A stretch of DNA of 64,000 nucleotides from Haliotis asinina (GCF_037392515.1 NC_090281.1:47158645-47222644), one strand, 5' to 3'; positions 1 to 11,893 are shown, counted from the stretch's first letter. The notes: generated by a model not told the origin, from the sequence alone. Made by a program: numbers and translations.

Positions 1-48
1 GACAATCCAGTGATCATCAACATGAGCATCGAACTGCGCAATTGGGGA
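1..48 (-). repeat. SINE-A fragment (antisense, cut by window edge)
   Basis: The segment matches the inner part of the SINE-A family described at 55410-55679, including GACAATCCAGTGATC and the CTGCGCAATTGGG core. Only the piece inside the window is visible. Confidence 0.8.
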
Positions 49-1286
49 TAAACATATCAGTGTATGGGCAAAATTATGAGGTTGCATGCACAAGAGGTTT
101 CTGTAGTTTGAGTCGGCCAATAGTTGTTTGGATTTCTGAATCTTTGGTTCCAGGGAGTCATGTATTCAAACCAGCATATCATGTTCTTTCTCCATGTACT
201 CAGACAACCACTTCCCAATGTAAATAGATGGCACAGTATCATATTGTACTATCTTTACAGTGTTTCCATTTACCGGTGTTTTCCGACATAACATGCCCTG
301 TACTGGAAATCTCATGCGCTATCGGTTCAGAGTACCGGTAAATATCATATGCAGTTAGTTGGGTGTAAGACAAGTGGTAGTAATCATATGTTAAAAACGC
401 ACTTTGCAATAAAATCATCTGACTTTTTGGTCTCATCACCATTGAAAAATATGATAATGGAAATCCCTCTGATCAATATTCAGAAGTCACCAAAGTAAAG
501 TGTTCTGGTTAGCTGAGAAAGCAATTCACAACAACTTGTGTCCTCCCTGTCTGGTGGAAAGATACGAGTAATTATGACAGGCTTTCAATGTACATGTCAG
601 ATGGCAACTCAAAAGCAAACAACAATGTCATCTTTTCCAGTAGGGGTCACGCTTATTTGCCGAAACGCAAGGTTAACGAAAATGAGGAAGCTACTGGTGA
701 CATTCGTAATAACAATGATTGCCAAAAAGATTCAAACTGTCAGTGAAAAGAAGAGAGTCAAGTGGTTTAATGAGGACTGGTTTCACGAATTTCACTGGTT
801 ATGTACTAAAAAATCACCAGAACGGGAAACTTCATAAGTTTTGCAAAATATGTGAAGCAGTTAGTAAATTGAATGTATTTACTTGTGGGAGAATTAATTG
901 ACCAAAACAGCTTTGAAAGAACAGCTGTGACAGCCATAGTCATCCTGAGGTTGGGTATTTTGTTGGTTTTTTCAGGTGGGGCCGGGGGAGAATGGGATCA
1001 TTACCGTTATAGTACAGAACTATTGAAAATTGTAACGTGCCAAAAATATTCATTGCTGTCGGTAACTGTACCAGATGTTTGAAAAGTTAGTGGAAATACT
1101 GCTTTAAGTTCGCTATTAAAAAAGTAACGTGTGAAATGTTTTCTGTGTGGGTTTTCGAAGTAAAAAATTGAAAGGTCCAAAACTTTTCGGTATTCAGTCA
1201 TCAATTTCTGGAGGGTTGTCAAACATTCACAAGGAGAGATAGTATATTGGAATAAGAAACTGAACAGCAACATATTCCCCACGTAC
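49..1286. other. No gene recognised
   Basis: Several short open frames on both strands overlap, but none shows a recognisable domain or a convincing splice-bounded frame. It lies downstream of the last visible exon of the minus-strand WW/CUE gene, so it may be intron of that gene or its 3' flank. Confidence 0.5.
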
Positions 1287-1582
1287 TTCTCTCCTTCTCT
1301 GCCTCAGACAACTGTGGTCTGTCTGGTTGTCCCGATGGTTGTGGGGAAGTAGCTGAAGAGCGTGAGTGATTCCCACTGTGGCGACGGTGTCCGCCCGACG
1401 TGGTGTGATGGGGGCTCAGACGAGACGAACTTGAGTGGGTGGAGCTGGAGTGGGAGGTTGTCTCATGATGACGAGGAGAGTGGCTTGGGGACACTGTCCG
1501 ACTTGTGCTGCGTGAGCCATGAGCTGGTTGGAACCCAAGATCAATGAGCTGTTCCTTGGCTTCCTCCTCATTGTTGCCGCAC
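1287..1582 (-). CDS. WW/CUE gene exon: second half of CUE 2 and Ser/His-rich tail
   Basis: A TTTGCAG acceptor precedes GTGCGGCAAC, which completes the Met codon split from exon 1837-2026. The donor is GAGAGAA followed by GTACGT. The frame encodes the CUE C-terminal helices (GNNEEEAKEQLIDLGF) and then about 75 residues rich in Ser, His, Thr and Arg, probably disordered. It leaves in phase 1, so more coding sequence should follow to the left. Confidence 0.75.
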
Positions 1583-4500
1583 CTGCAAATTGTATCTATG
1601 GTAACTGGGATGTAGCTAAGATACACTGTGTTAGGAAACTATGGCAACTGTGATTACAAAATGCCATTAAGAAATTTGTAACATATGTTATATTTGGGAT
1701 TACACTTATTGAGTAAAGTACAAATTCTGGTACTTTTTGGGTTGAGTCCGTTTCTGGATTTGAAGCTCGGAGTCAGGCACCTATTTGCCAGCTCAGTGGT
1801 GTGGTATGCATCTATGGCAACTAGGAAGTAACTCACATGGCCAGTATGTCCTGGATGACCCCGACTGTAGCAACTGGAAACATGTCCTTGAGCCGTGAGG
1901 CTGGTGTATTGGTTAGCTGCTGAACAGGTTGCTCCTTGGTGTAGCCCTTGCCCAGCAGCTCTGACACCGTGTGACCATAGTGGTTGTGGTTTCTGTTGTC
2001 AACAGGCATCATGGCAGATTCAGAAGCTGTAGACATGCATCCAGAGAGGGAAAAGGGAAAGGGGAAAAGGAGGGTAGGATGGGGAAGGAGAATGAGAACA
2101 GTAAATTGAAGAGGAGGGTTGACTTCGGAAGGGGAGCGAGAAGTGTAAATTGAAGAGGAGGGTAGAATGGGGGAGGGGAGTGGGAGGGATAAATTGAAGG
2201 AGGGTAGAAGGGGAAAGGGGAGTGAGAGGGATAAATTGAAGTAGGGTAGAAAGGGGAAGTGGAGTGAGAGGGATATATTGAAGCAGGGTAGAATGGGGAA
2301 GGGGAGTGAAAAGGATAAATTGAAGGAGGGTAGAAGGGGGAAGGGGAGTGAGAAAGGCAAATTGAAGAGAGGGGTAGAATGGTATGGTACTGAGGAGCCT
2401 GATATCATAATGATCACAGAACATGCACTTCTTGTAAGTAAAAAAAACTAACAAAGCTAATTGTTTCCAGAACAAGCAACATGTCATGCAAACCTGCAGG
2501 ATTTTCACCGAACTGGACATAATTGTGTTGCCTTGGCTAGTTATACTGATACTAGTTCAATGTACAGAGTGATACTAGTTCAATGTACAGAGTGATACTA
2601 GTTCAATGTACAGAGTGATACTAGTTCAATGTACAGAGTGATACTAGTTCAATGTACAGAGTGATACTAGTTCAATGTACAGAGTGATACTAGTTCAATG
2701 TACAGAGTGATACTAGTTCAATGTACAGAGTGATACTAGTTCAATGTACAGAGTGATACTAGTTCAATGTACAGAGTGATACTAGTTCAATGTACAGAGT
2801 GATACTAGTTCAATGTACAGAGTGATACTAGTTCAATGTACAGAGTGATACTAGTTCAATGTGATACTAGTTCAATGTACAGAGTGATACTAGTTCAATG
2901 TACAGAGTGATACTAGTTCAATGTACAGAGTGATACTAGTTCAATGTACAGAGTGATACTAGTTCAATGTACAGAGTGATACTAGTTCAATGTACAGAGT
3001 GATACTAGTTCAATGTACAGAGTGATACTAGTTCAATGTACAGAGTGATACTAGTTCAATGTACCGAGTGATACTAGTTCAATGTGATACTAGTTCAATG
3101 TACAGAGTGATACTAGTTCAATGTACAGAGTGATACTAGTTCAATGTACAGAGTGATACTAGTTCAATGTACAGAGTGATACTAGTTCAATGTACAGAGT
3201 GATACTAGTTCAATGTACAGAGTGATACTAGTTCAATGTACAGAGTGATACTAGTTCAATGTACAGAGTGATACTAGTTCAATGTACCGAATGATACTAG
3301 TTCAATGTACAGAGTGATACTAGTTCAATGTACAGAGTGATACTAGTTCAATGTACAGAGTGATACTAGTTCAATGTACAGAGTGATACTAGTTCAATGT
3401 ACAGAGTGATACTAGTTCAATGTACAGAGTGATACTAGTTCAATGTACAGAGTGATACTAGTTCAATGTACCGAATGATACTAGTTCAATGTACAGAGTG
3501 ATACTAGTTCAATGTACAGAGTGATACTAGTTCAATGTACAGAGTGATACTAGTTCAATGTACAGAGTGATACTAGTTCAATGTACCGAGTGATACTAGT
3601 TCAATGTACAGAGTGATACTAGTTCAATGTACAGAGTGATACTAGTTCAATGTACAGAGTGATACTAGTTCAATGTACAGAGTGATACTAGTTCAATGTA
3701 CAGAGTGATACTTACTTGATGAGTGTCTGCTTGATGACAGTTTCTGGACATGTGGGCAGGACAGCCTTGACCTTCTGTGCAATAGCATTGTCCGCTCTCG
3801 AAAGTGAAGTGTCTTGATGCTATTGCAATGACACAAAAGTGACACAGTTTGGAACTGAAGTGTGATAAGAGCACATGCAGTGTTGCAAGAACTTATATTA
3901 ATATTAGCTTTAACAGATTTTGTCTGCTTGTATTGTTCAAAGAATATACAATATAACGGCCACCAAATTTGTGTCCCTGAGAATGTGACAAGTTGTAAGT
4001 AAACATATAAAGAAAGTGATCAGAAAGTCCACAAGATCATCTTGATGCATAAGGGAGAATCAGACTTCTTCATCTCTGCAACTCACTTGTTCTTGAAATA
4101 ACTAAATGTTGAATCATTGAACATTACTAGCCCTGGGTGTGTTCATGAAACAACTGAATATTGAATCATTGAACATTACTAGACCTGGGTGTATTCTTGA
4201 AATAACTGAATACTGAACCATTGAACATTACTGGCCCTGGGTGTGTTCATGAAACAACTGAATATTGAATTATTGAACATCACTGGACCTGGGTGTATTC
4301 TTGAAATAACTGAATGCTGAACCATTGAACATAACTGGACCTGAGTGTGTTTTTGAAATAACTGAATGTTGAACCAATGAACATTACTGGACCTTGGAGT
4401 GTTTTTAAAACAACTGCATGTTGAACAATTGAGCATTACTGGACATGGGTGTGTTCTTGAAAATTATGAAATTACTGAATATTGAACAATTAAACATTAC

Positions 4501-7500
4501 TGGACTTGAGTGTGTTCTTGAAGCAACTGAATGCTGAACCATTTAACATTACTGGACCTGGGTGTGTTTTTGAAATAACTGAATGTTGTGCAATTGAACA
4601 TTACTAGACCTTGGTGTATTCTTGAAATAACTGAATGCTGAACCATTGAACCTTACTGAGCCTGAGTGTGTTCTTGAAACAACTGCACGTCGAACCATTA
4701 AACATTACTGGACCTGAAATCTGGAAATGTGGATCTTGAAATAACTGTGAATATTACAGGAACAGATAATTCTCTCCAACAACCATATTACTGGAACATT
4801 TGTGACTGGATTTATGCAGGTGATAGGCAACCAGGGCCTCCAAATAAAAGAATGATATGACAGACAACAGTGGGAGAGTATACAGTATCATACAGGTAAG
4901 AGATACTGCCAATTGGTATGAAAACCAGGGGTAACCATGGCTACATTATCCATCATCAGGTAATGCCAGTCATCATCACTGCCAACAAATGAGTACTGTC
5001 CTCCCACAACAAACAGAGCACTAACATCATAAGCACCAGGCAAAACATGACATGGTCTCCAGGCAGCAGAAGAACAGCCAACCTAACCAGAGACCTGTCG
5101 CCCCACTGATGGCTGATTCCACAGTCATGACCCTCAGGCAACATCACCAAGTCATAAGCGTAAAGCTCTAATCATTCAGAAGATTGTTTCATTCTAACAT
5201 GTGCCATCTTTTAGCAGTATGTAATAAGTGTCTAAGATTTCTTAATCAACTACAAATAAACAAAAAAGAAGAAAAAATACAGGTTATTCACACAATAATA
5301 AGAATTTTGTGGATATGCACAAGCATCAATGTTTCATTTTTATATCACTGTTTCCCTTTCATATCAATACTTTATATCACTTATCACTATTTCCCTTTCA
5401 TATCAGTACTTCATATCAATGTTTCCCTTTAATATCAGAGTTTCCCTTTCATATCAGTGTTACACTTTTCACCTTTATATCAGTGTTTCACTTTCATTTC
5501 AATATTTCACTTTCTTTTCAATGTTTCACTCTCATATTTCTCATATTTTGCTTTAATAAGAGACATATAAGCGCCACCTTCCCATATTGGGAGTTAGAAA
5601 AGTGACCAGCACCACCATACAAACGATCAAAGCTTCAACACACAAAACTAAGCAAGCTTTACATTTTTCAATAGCTACACAATTTTAACAAATTTAAATC
5701 AAAATCTAAAAGAATATATCCTTCAGTGTAAAAGCACTGTGTCCAAGGGTGAGGACACAGACTGGACATTTACAAACACAAGCAGTGCCTGCTTCTTACG
5801 GACCTGTGACTGCGTGGCATGCCCCTGTCTTTGCATATCTCGCATAGGGATGCTCTCCCCTCGGTGACCTTGACCCCTGTGCTGTGCATGTTGGGATTGG
5901 GAAGATCCACCAGAGTGGCTGAGTGCCTGGGTAGGACACAATATGGGTTACCATGGATACCACACCACATAAGCTTGCGATGTACACTGATGGTTTTCCG
6001 TGAAATCATCTTGCTAGATCTCTATTGATCTTGTTGGAATTGACAACAACAAGTAGATAATAAAGCTTTGAGTTCCACTTTTACCATGCTTGACATGCCA
6101 AAACATTCTAGAGTACTGAAGATTACAGACACTGACCAATTTATTGAAGCTAACAATTTCAGGGCAGACCTACAGACATTCCACATTGAATAAGAAAAAT
6201 AAAATGACATCAGTTCAATGTCTGTTACATTAACTTTACTTTCAATTGACAGAGACCTAAACAACATTTTATTGCCTGTTTCATGGAAGAAGCCATCATG
6301 TGTACTCATATGTAACACACAAAGCACATGAGAAAGCTGTTGAGGACATCACACCACACAGATACACACAGTTCATCTTAACCTGCACACAGTTGATCAT
6401 GCTGAATAGATAGAACTGCTAGAACTGACTAGCATGTCCATGATCTGGGATGCACACTAGCACCTCATGCCCCTGCCAGCCTGAGTCAGAGCAGCTAATC
6501 CTCGCGCAGTTTCAGGTACAACTGGTCTGCAGAAACCCACACTTGTCATAAGAGGCAATTAACAGGATTTGTTGTCAGCCTTGTTGACTTGTTTGATGCA
6601 TATATTTATATCCAGATTGTGGAGATATATGTTCATGATGTCACTCATTGTTTTTTCTGGGTCAGACTCAAACTGGCTGCCACTGTGCATCTGGAGTGAG
6701 TGAGTATGGTTTTACGCAGCTTTTATCAATATTCCAGCAATATCATGGTGCAGGACACCAAAACTGAACATATATACCAATGTAGGGGGTGGAAACCAGG
6801 GCCTCCTTTCACAAAGCAACCTTTACTAAGGTTAACCGTAACTCCCATTCTTTATCACTGCACAAAGGTTACCTTACAGACTTACGATCATCTTAGTGCT
6901 TTGTGAAAGGTGGCCCAGGTCTTTGGCGTGACGAGCAAATGCTTTAACCACTATGCTACCCCACAGTCCCTCTGTATTTGGAATATTAGTAGGGCAACAA
7001 ACAAATTTAGCAAATTTTGTTTAATTATTTCATAAATAGCACTTTTAGACATGTTCTTATGTGACTTGGAGAATTTCCCTGTCTGTGATCAGGCAGCCAT
7101 GTGAATGAGCAACACCCCAGGCAGTCACTTATACGATAACGAGAGACTGTCTTGCATACATGTTATGTCCTCTACTGAAAAATAACACTTAAACAGATAG
7201 TGTATTGAATGTTGATGATACTCTAAGGTTCTCTCTCAGAATCTTTACACAGCATGTATATGATGTTACTACTTCAGGCAAATGCCATGAAATGTTTAGT
7301 TGCATTACGACATAATATGCATACATTGAAGCATAAGCGTAGATGTCTAACAACACACTAGACAGAGCAGGAGCACCTGGGTGTAAGTAAATATATGTTG
7401 TTTAAACATACAGAACAGATAGCTCTCCCAAGTATTCTGCATGTTAATCAATACTCAGCCTGTTTACCAGTACTCTGCTCAGTACTCTCCTCGGTAATCA

Positions 7501-10500
7501 GTGCTCATCTCATTAATCAGCACTAAGCCTGGAATTTACCTTGAGGCATGTATTTGATGGTCCCCCAGACTCATGCGCTGAATTTTTAGGGGCCCGGGCC
7601 TAGATTTTCAAAGCTCTCTTACCTCTGTAAGTGCCGTAAGTACATTAACATAAATTTACGACTATCCTGGCACAGAAAGAGTTTCAACAATCCAGGCTCT
7701 GGATTAGAAAACGGGGGTCCTAGACACTTACATAGCACTATAAATACTATGTTGTAATATTGTTGTAATTCACTTACTGGCATTGTATTGTGTAACATGA
7801 TCACCACATTAATTAAACTACAAATGATACCATAATCCAAATAGTAGCAGGCTCAGTGATAAGTTCTTGTTACTTGATCGAAATGTTTACAAAATGCACT
7901 TGGACCGTTTTTTTTGTGTCCGTGCATACAGGATGCAGTAACTGGAATTTGCATCCTGTAAATTCCTGCTAAGTTAATCAGCACACCACTTGTTAATCAT
8001 ACCAATCGTTAATTGATACTATTACTGCACTGCAAGAGTTTGTAAAAATTACGTCCCCCGTAACCCTCACAGATTTAATGTGATGAGTTTCAGACACCTT
8101 TTCTGCCAGATACCTGAGTATTGACACTAAAGTTCTACCACAAAAACCAGTCATTCTCATGAAACAATCCACCTGTCTGCATCAGGATAGACACCCCATC
8201 AACATGTCTGACCACACGATCCACGTAATTACCACAGATGACAAGTGTGGGTCCTTGGCAAATAACCCATCATTTCTACACAACAAAACAATACTTATGA
8301 CATATGCTGCTTAAATGTATGAAAATTATCTTTAGATATTACATTAATATACACATTAATTGGTCATATCACAAAGACATTAATCATTTTCATAGAAACA
8401 ATTTCATCAACCTTCATTGTCTATAGTTATGTATATTTTCATAACTTGAAAAACCTTCATAATCATGCATATGTATCCTGAAATAGTACCCAACACAATT
8501 AATCATGATGTAAACACTTGGAATAATAACGCCACTGTCCATAATGTACTGACGATTCTCTTGTAGCTGAGTGCAGCAGAAAATAGCCTTGCTTGATGTG
8601 TTCATCACACTGGGATGGTGGGAAGCATTTCTGTTTTAAACAAAGGTGAATAGAGGGGAACATACCTTGAGCAACCATGGCAACATGAGGAGTGAATTAA
8701 ATGATGCAGTACATACCTGGGCAGCTTGGGGCTGGGTTGGTTTCTTGAAGCGAGGATCCTCCCATGATGTCCCTTTGTTCACATGATCTATGAAGAAGCT
8801 GGAGGAACAAGACCACAGATACTTGCAAACAAGGGTAAGTTGGACCGGTGCAAAAAATGTGTTTTCAAGAAGTAGGCGTGCACGGTAATGAGCTAACTCG
8901 TTTGGTTTGTTAAAGGTAGAGCAGATGTAGGCTAGTGCCTGTGCAGTACAAGATGATGAAATTCATTCCATGTGAAGTTCCATACACCATGTCCATAAGA
9001 CTCTCATTGCCTCACCCTTTGCAATACACTTGATCGCAGACAACCTTGGGGCACCCGTCACTCACATAGGAGAGTGCCAGTGGTCGGCACTTCTACATGC
9101 TGATGCAGGTGACCCGTCCAGCTGGTGCTCAAGTCACTCACATAGGCGAGTGCCAGTGGTCGGCACTTCTACATGCTGATGCAGGTCAACTGTCCAGCTG
9201 GTGCTCAAGTCACTCACATAGGAGAGCGCCAGTGGTCGGCATTTCTACATGCTGATACAGGTCAACTGTCCAGCTGGTGCTCAAGTCACTCACATAGGAG
9301 AGTGCCAGTGGTTGGCACTTCTACATGCTGATACAGGTCAACCGTCCAGCTGGTGCTCAAGTCACTCACATAGGAGAGCGCCAGTGGTCGGCACTTCTAC
9401 ATGCTGATACAGGTCAACCGTCCAGCTGGTGCTCAAGTCACTCACATAGGCGAGTGCCAGTGGTCGGCACTTCTACATGCTGATACAGGTCAACCGTCCA
9501 GCTGGTGCTCAAGTCACTCACATAGGAGAGTGCCAGTGGTCGGCACTTCTACATGCTGATACAGGTCAACCGTCCAGCTGGTGCTCAAGTCACTCACATA
9601 GGAGAGCGCCAGTGGTCGGCACTTCTACATGCTGATGCAGGTCAACCATCCAGCTGGTGCTCAATTTATCACTGTTTGCCAGTACATGAGCTAATCTACA
9701 GGCAGGTACCAGGATGTTTGCACAATGCACAAACGAAGATAAAATAGAAACAATTGCTGTGACCAACTTTTTTATCGCACCCACAACAACTGTATGACTT
9801 TCCTACGTTTTTGTTGTTTTCATTCATCCATCAGTCCACATGATTAATGATTCATTCCAGGTTCTAAATAAATTATCAAAATCCACAGTTCTCTATACCA
9901 TTAATTTACAGGTCCCTCATACTGCATAAAAGAACACCAATGTTTGTTATTTGAGGTAAAATACTGCAATACTCGGCCAGAAGTCTGCAATAAATATCTG
10001 TAAGAATTCCTAAAGTGGAGTTACAGATTTCACAAATCAGGCTCTAGGTGATAATCATATTTCTTGGTAAGTCACTTGTATTTATAATGGAAGCAAAGAA
10101 GACCAGTAATGCTTGATCTTGATAACAACAAGGAACATCATGCACAACCATTCAATGCATTATCATGATTATTGGCTAACCATTTGCACAAAGTACACAG
10201 TTTGTACACACACTGCATGATCAGATATGGGTATATTCCATCTACTTTAGTACACCTACATGTAACTAGGTTTTACATTTAACAAATGACAAGTTAACAA
10301 TGATTTATCAAGCAACATGTTTTCAATTAATCTTTTGACATATGTGTCTTGTAACTCAACTGACCATTCCTCTCTTACTGCACATGTTCCAGTTATTAAT
10401 TATCTCATTATCTACTAATTCTGAAACATGCTGTCAGTGAGGGATGTATGTAACTTGTATCAAACTGTAACGATCAGAGATATTCAGAAATAATACCATC

Positions 10501-11893
10501 CTACAATGTTTGGAGACATTTTTTTATCTGTTTGTTTAGACTGCAGAAATTAATTACTACTTAGGGTGGCATTTTAGAAGCTGGGAAGTACAATATGGAC
10601 AACTTTATGGATTACAACTATTCATTTCATGAGAACAAAATTTAGGTACAGATTCTTATACCGTTGTCAAGCAGGAATTCTACATGAAGTGGAGGAAAGG
10701 TATATACACTAAGTGTAACAAATAGGACAAAGAAAATAAGACAACTGCCAGTGAGTGGACAAAGGGTTAGGCATAGAAGCCTTAATAATCAACATACACC
10801 CTTTGTAATATCAAAATATATACATATCCCAGGTAAAACATCTGATGTCCAAATATGTGTTTAGGTATATGTGTTTATCCAGACATTTTAGTTTCACTCG
10901 AAAATCGTCCGAATAGCAAGATGTCCGGTTAACTGGATCAAACAAGCAAATTGTGAAAATTAAGTGAAAGCAAAAAAATATCATGTACGTATATCAATAA
11001 ATCAACAGTCAATAATAATAACAACAGTGAATCATCATAACATATAAGTGTACCAATAATACATGCAAGGTGGAATGCTGTTTACCATTTGTCAGGTTGT
11101 CTCAGACAAAATCGTGTGGCGTGCGGAGCTTCAGATGGTAATTTAAGTAAGATGAAAAACAAAAATCGACCACAAAAAGTTTCTATTTTGTCAATTGCAT
11201 GTATTGTGTATAGTTTGGGTACATTTAGGTATACAGAAACATACCTACATATCTGTATTACCTGTGGTAACACCATTCCCTTCAGTGTTATCGACCGTAA
11301 CACAAGAATGGACAATATTCATAATAGTAGAGTTGACATGACATTATATTTCTTGACAAACGACCTGTCAACTCTGATTTTAAGATAATGGTTCAAGTAT
11401 GACATTTCGCTATAGGCCTCACGTTATGGACTATATGTCAAATTATATCAGTAAAATCTTCGGGCCTAATACTGTATATGGACTAGGTGCGAGGTTCGGG
11501 AATGTCATCATGGAAACGATGGAGCTTACATCATAATTTCATGAATTTAATGTTGTGATAAAGGCGATAGTCGTTCAGTCATCTACCACAAGCTAAAACT
11601 CTATTGCCGCCACCACAAGGGTCAACATGACACAAACATCGTTATGAGGTGGCGGAATTTCGCAATCAACAAAACATTTCTAAAATTATCTGAGCAATTT
11701 TCGCTAATTTATATGCATAAATTTGCTGCAGCCCACAAAATCTGAAGTGCACAAAGAGTGTTGCCAGATACATTAATACAAACAGTACTTTTCAGTAAGT
11801 AATTCAGTGTAAGAAAACGTACTATGCCCTCTGGTTTGGATCCCAGCGAGCTTCCCAACCTGGTGGTAGAGGAGGATACCAAGACGTCGCCAT
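1287..11893 (-). CDS. WW- and CUE-domain protein, multi-exon, 3' end not resolved
   Basis: Seen: six minus-strand exons in transcript order, 11823-11893, 8717-8798, 5804-5926, 3716-3819, 1837-2026 and 1287-1582. A weaker candidate lies at 2494-2536. The start exon opens with MATSWYPPLPPGWEA and ends in phase 2. It joins the next exon to complete a WW domain (LPPGWEARW...AYFFIDHVNKGTSWEDPR) with both signature Trp residues and the terminal Pro. A Ser/Gln/His-rich linker follows, then a CUE-like half (VKAVLPTCPETVIKQTL) and a clear CUE domain split over two exons (LKDMFPVATVGVIQDILAM, then CGNNEEEAKEQLIDLGF). A long Ser/His-rich segment comes last. Known: WW domains bind proline-rich peptides and CUE domains bind ubiquitin. 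Inferred: an adaptor in ubiquitin-linked signalling or trafficking. Phases agree for the first four exons but not between 3716-3819 and 1837-2026, so at least one exon there is missing or wrong. I do not recognise a named vertebrate orthologue. Confidence 0.7.
1645..1826 (-). repeat. SINE-C copy (diverged)
   Basis: It shares a collinear stretch with 27715-28018, including GTAACATATGTTATATTTGG and the GAGTAAAGTACAAATTCTGG stretch, followed by a decayed tRNA-like segment. It lies in the intron between the two CUE 2 exons. Confidence 0.7.
1837..2026 (-). CDS. WW/CUE gene exon: start of CUE 2
   Basis: The acceptor is CATGTCTACAG and the donor is CAT followed by GTGAGT. The frame reads from SESAMMPVDNRN through a helix-like segment (HTVSELLGKGYTKEQ) into LKDMFPVATVGVIQDILAM, with the MFP motif typical of CUE domains. 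The exon enters in phase 1 and leaves in phase 2, fitting exon 1287-1582 exactly. Confidence 0.75.
2040..2395. repeat. Purine-rich minisatellite, unit about 40 bp
   Basis: About eight imperfect units carry GGTAGAATGGGGAAGGGGAG and a GATAAATTGAAG segment. One strand is almost entirely purine. It sits directly upstream, in transcript sense, of the acceptor of exon 1837-2026, so its transcript strand is a very long polypyrimidine tract. The reading frames crossing it are repeat artefacts. Confidence 0.9.
2494..2536 (-). CDS. Candidate exon: end of CUE 1
   Basis: On the minus strand the segment is bounded by CTAG and by GCAG followed by GTTTGC. It would read QGNTIMSSSVKILQ after the phase 2 end of exon 3716-3819. 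That gives a plausible CUE C-terminal helix with a GN turn. The acceptor has no polypyrimidine tract and the exit phase does not fit exon 1837-2026, so this is tentative. Confidence 0.3.
2551..3713. repeat. 23-bp minisatellite, about 50 units
   Basis: A 23-bp unit beginning ACTAGTTCAATGTACAGAG repeats almost without change for about 1.16 kb. Rare variants carry GTACCGAGTG or GTACCGAATG, and at least two units are shortened. In transcript sense the array begins at the fourth base of the intron that follows exon 3716-3819. There are no spacers, so it is not a CRISPR array. Confidence 0.97.
3716..3819 (-). CDS. WW/CUE gene exon: CUE 1 first half
   Basis: The acceptor is GCAATAG and the donor is ATCAA followed by GTAAGTATC. 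The phase 0 frame reads HQDTSLSRADNAIAQKV and then KAVLPTCPETVIKQTLIK, which matches the first helix and Pro-turn of CUE domains. It enters in phase 0, as exon 5804-5926 requires, and leaves in phase 2. Confidence 0.65.
4085..4740. repeat. Degenerate tandem repeat, unit about 52 bp
   Basis: About twelve diverged units carry TTGAACATTACTGGACCTGG and a GTGTTCTTGAAATAACTGAA segment. It is intronic to the WW/CUE gene. An open minus frame across it is a repeat artefact. Confidence 0.9.
5325..5550. repeat. Short degenerate TTTCATATCA repeat
   Basis: About a dozen loose copies of TTTCCCTTTCATATCAGTG produce three overlapping low-complexity plus-strand frames with Phe, Ile and Ser. It is intronic to the WW/CUE gene. 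Confidence 0.8.
5804..5926 (-). CDS. WW/CUE gene exon: Gln/Ser/His-rich linker
   Basis: The acceptor is GTCCTACCCAG. The donor is taken as CACAG followed by GTCCGTAAG, a weak site chosen because it keeps phase 0 on both sides. The 41-codon frame starts ALSHSGGSSQSQHAQHRGQG and has no hydrophobic core, as expected of a flexible linker between the WW and CUE parts. A rival donor four bases later would break the phase. Confidence 0.55.
6520..6660 (+). repeat. SINE-A, strongly diverged
   Basis: The stretch ACACTTGTCATAAGAGGCAA, followed by decayed GTTGACTTGTTTGA, matches the middle of SINE-A in the same order. The tail is not recognisable. Confidence 0.5.
6698..6966 (-). repeat. SINE-B copy interrupted by a MITE
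   Basis: The flanks match SINE-B: GTGAGTATGGTTTTACGCAG on the left and GGCGTGACGAGCAAATGC with AACCACTATGCTACCC on the right. They are separated by a palindromic insert at 6799-6917. Confidence 0.85.
6799..6917. mobile_element. Nested MITE-like element with TIRs
   Basis: The ends are inverted repeats, GGGCCTCCTTTCACAAAGCA and TGCTTTGTGAAAGGTGGCCC. The insert splits SINE-B between CCAGG copies that may be the target duplication. It has no coding capacity, so it would be moved in trans. The TIR resembles the ends of the element at 59200-59455. Confidence 0.75.
6967..8716. other. Intronic, no gene recognised
   Basis: AT-rich sequence lies between exons of the WW/CUE gene. At 7588-7725 there may be a decayed palindromic element with GGGCC-type ends. 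No coding segment was supported. Confidence 0.5.
8717..8798 (-). CDS. WW/CUE gene exon: second half of the WW domain
   Basis: The acceptor is GTTCCTCCAG and the donor is GCCCAG followed by GTATGT. The frame FFIDHVNKGTSWEDPRFKK carries the second WW Trp and the terminal Pro. The first base completes a Tyr codon left open by exon 11823-11893. Confidence 0.88.
9057..9663. repeat. 76-bp minisatellite, eight units
   Basis: The units contain GTCACTCACATAGGAGAGTG and a GTCCAGCTGGTGCTCAA end and are more than 90 percent alike, which suggests recent expansion. It is intronic to the WW/CUE gene. A 64-codon frame on each strand here is a by-product. Confidence 0.95.
9664..11822. other. First intron of the WW/CUE gene, no exon recognised
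   Basis: AT-rich sequence with no supported coding segment. A copy of the stem-loop family (minus strand, 10641-10672) lies here. Open frames on both strands around 11090-11380 lack domain signal. Confidence 0.5.
11823..11893 (-). CDS. WW/CUE gene start exon
   Basis: The start codon sits in AAAATGGCGACG, a strong translation-start context. The frame runs MATSWYPPLPPGWEARWDPN to QRA and stops in phase 2 before GTACGT. LPPGWE is the classic first half of a WW domain. The next exon supplies the rest, so the start and strand are well supported. A 70-codon plus-strand frame overlaps and is a shadow. Confidence 0.85.

Noticed and set aside
2551..3713. Regular short repeats that might suggest a CRISPR array
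   Set aside because: Units are directly contiguous with no unique spacers, and the context is an animal intron. It is a minisatellite.
4956..5150. Minus-strand segment reading LPGAYDVSALFVVGGQYSF, reminiscent of a kelch blade and possibly an extra exon of the WW/CUE gene
   Set aside because: No donor fits downstream, the phase is unproven and only one blade-like motif is present.
11089..11388. Open frames on both strands near 11.1-11.4 kb, including a possible short minus-strand exon (APHATRFCLRQPDKW)
   Set aside because: The WW start exon joins directly to 8717-8798 with perfect phase and motif continuity, leaving no place for it.
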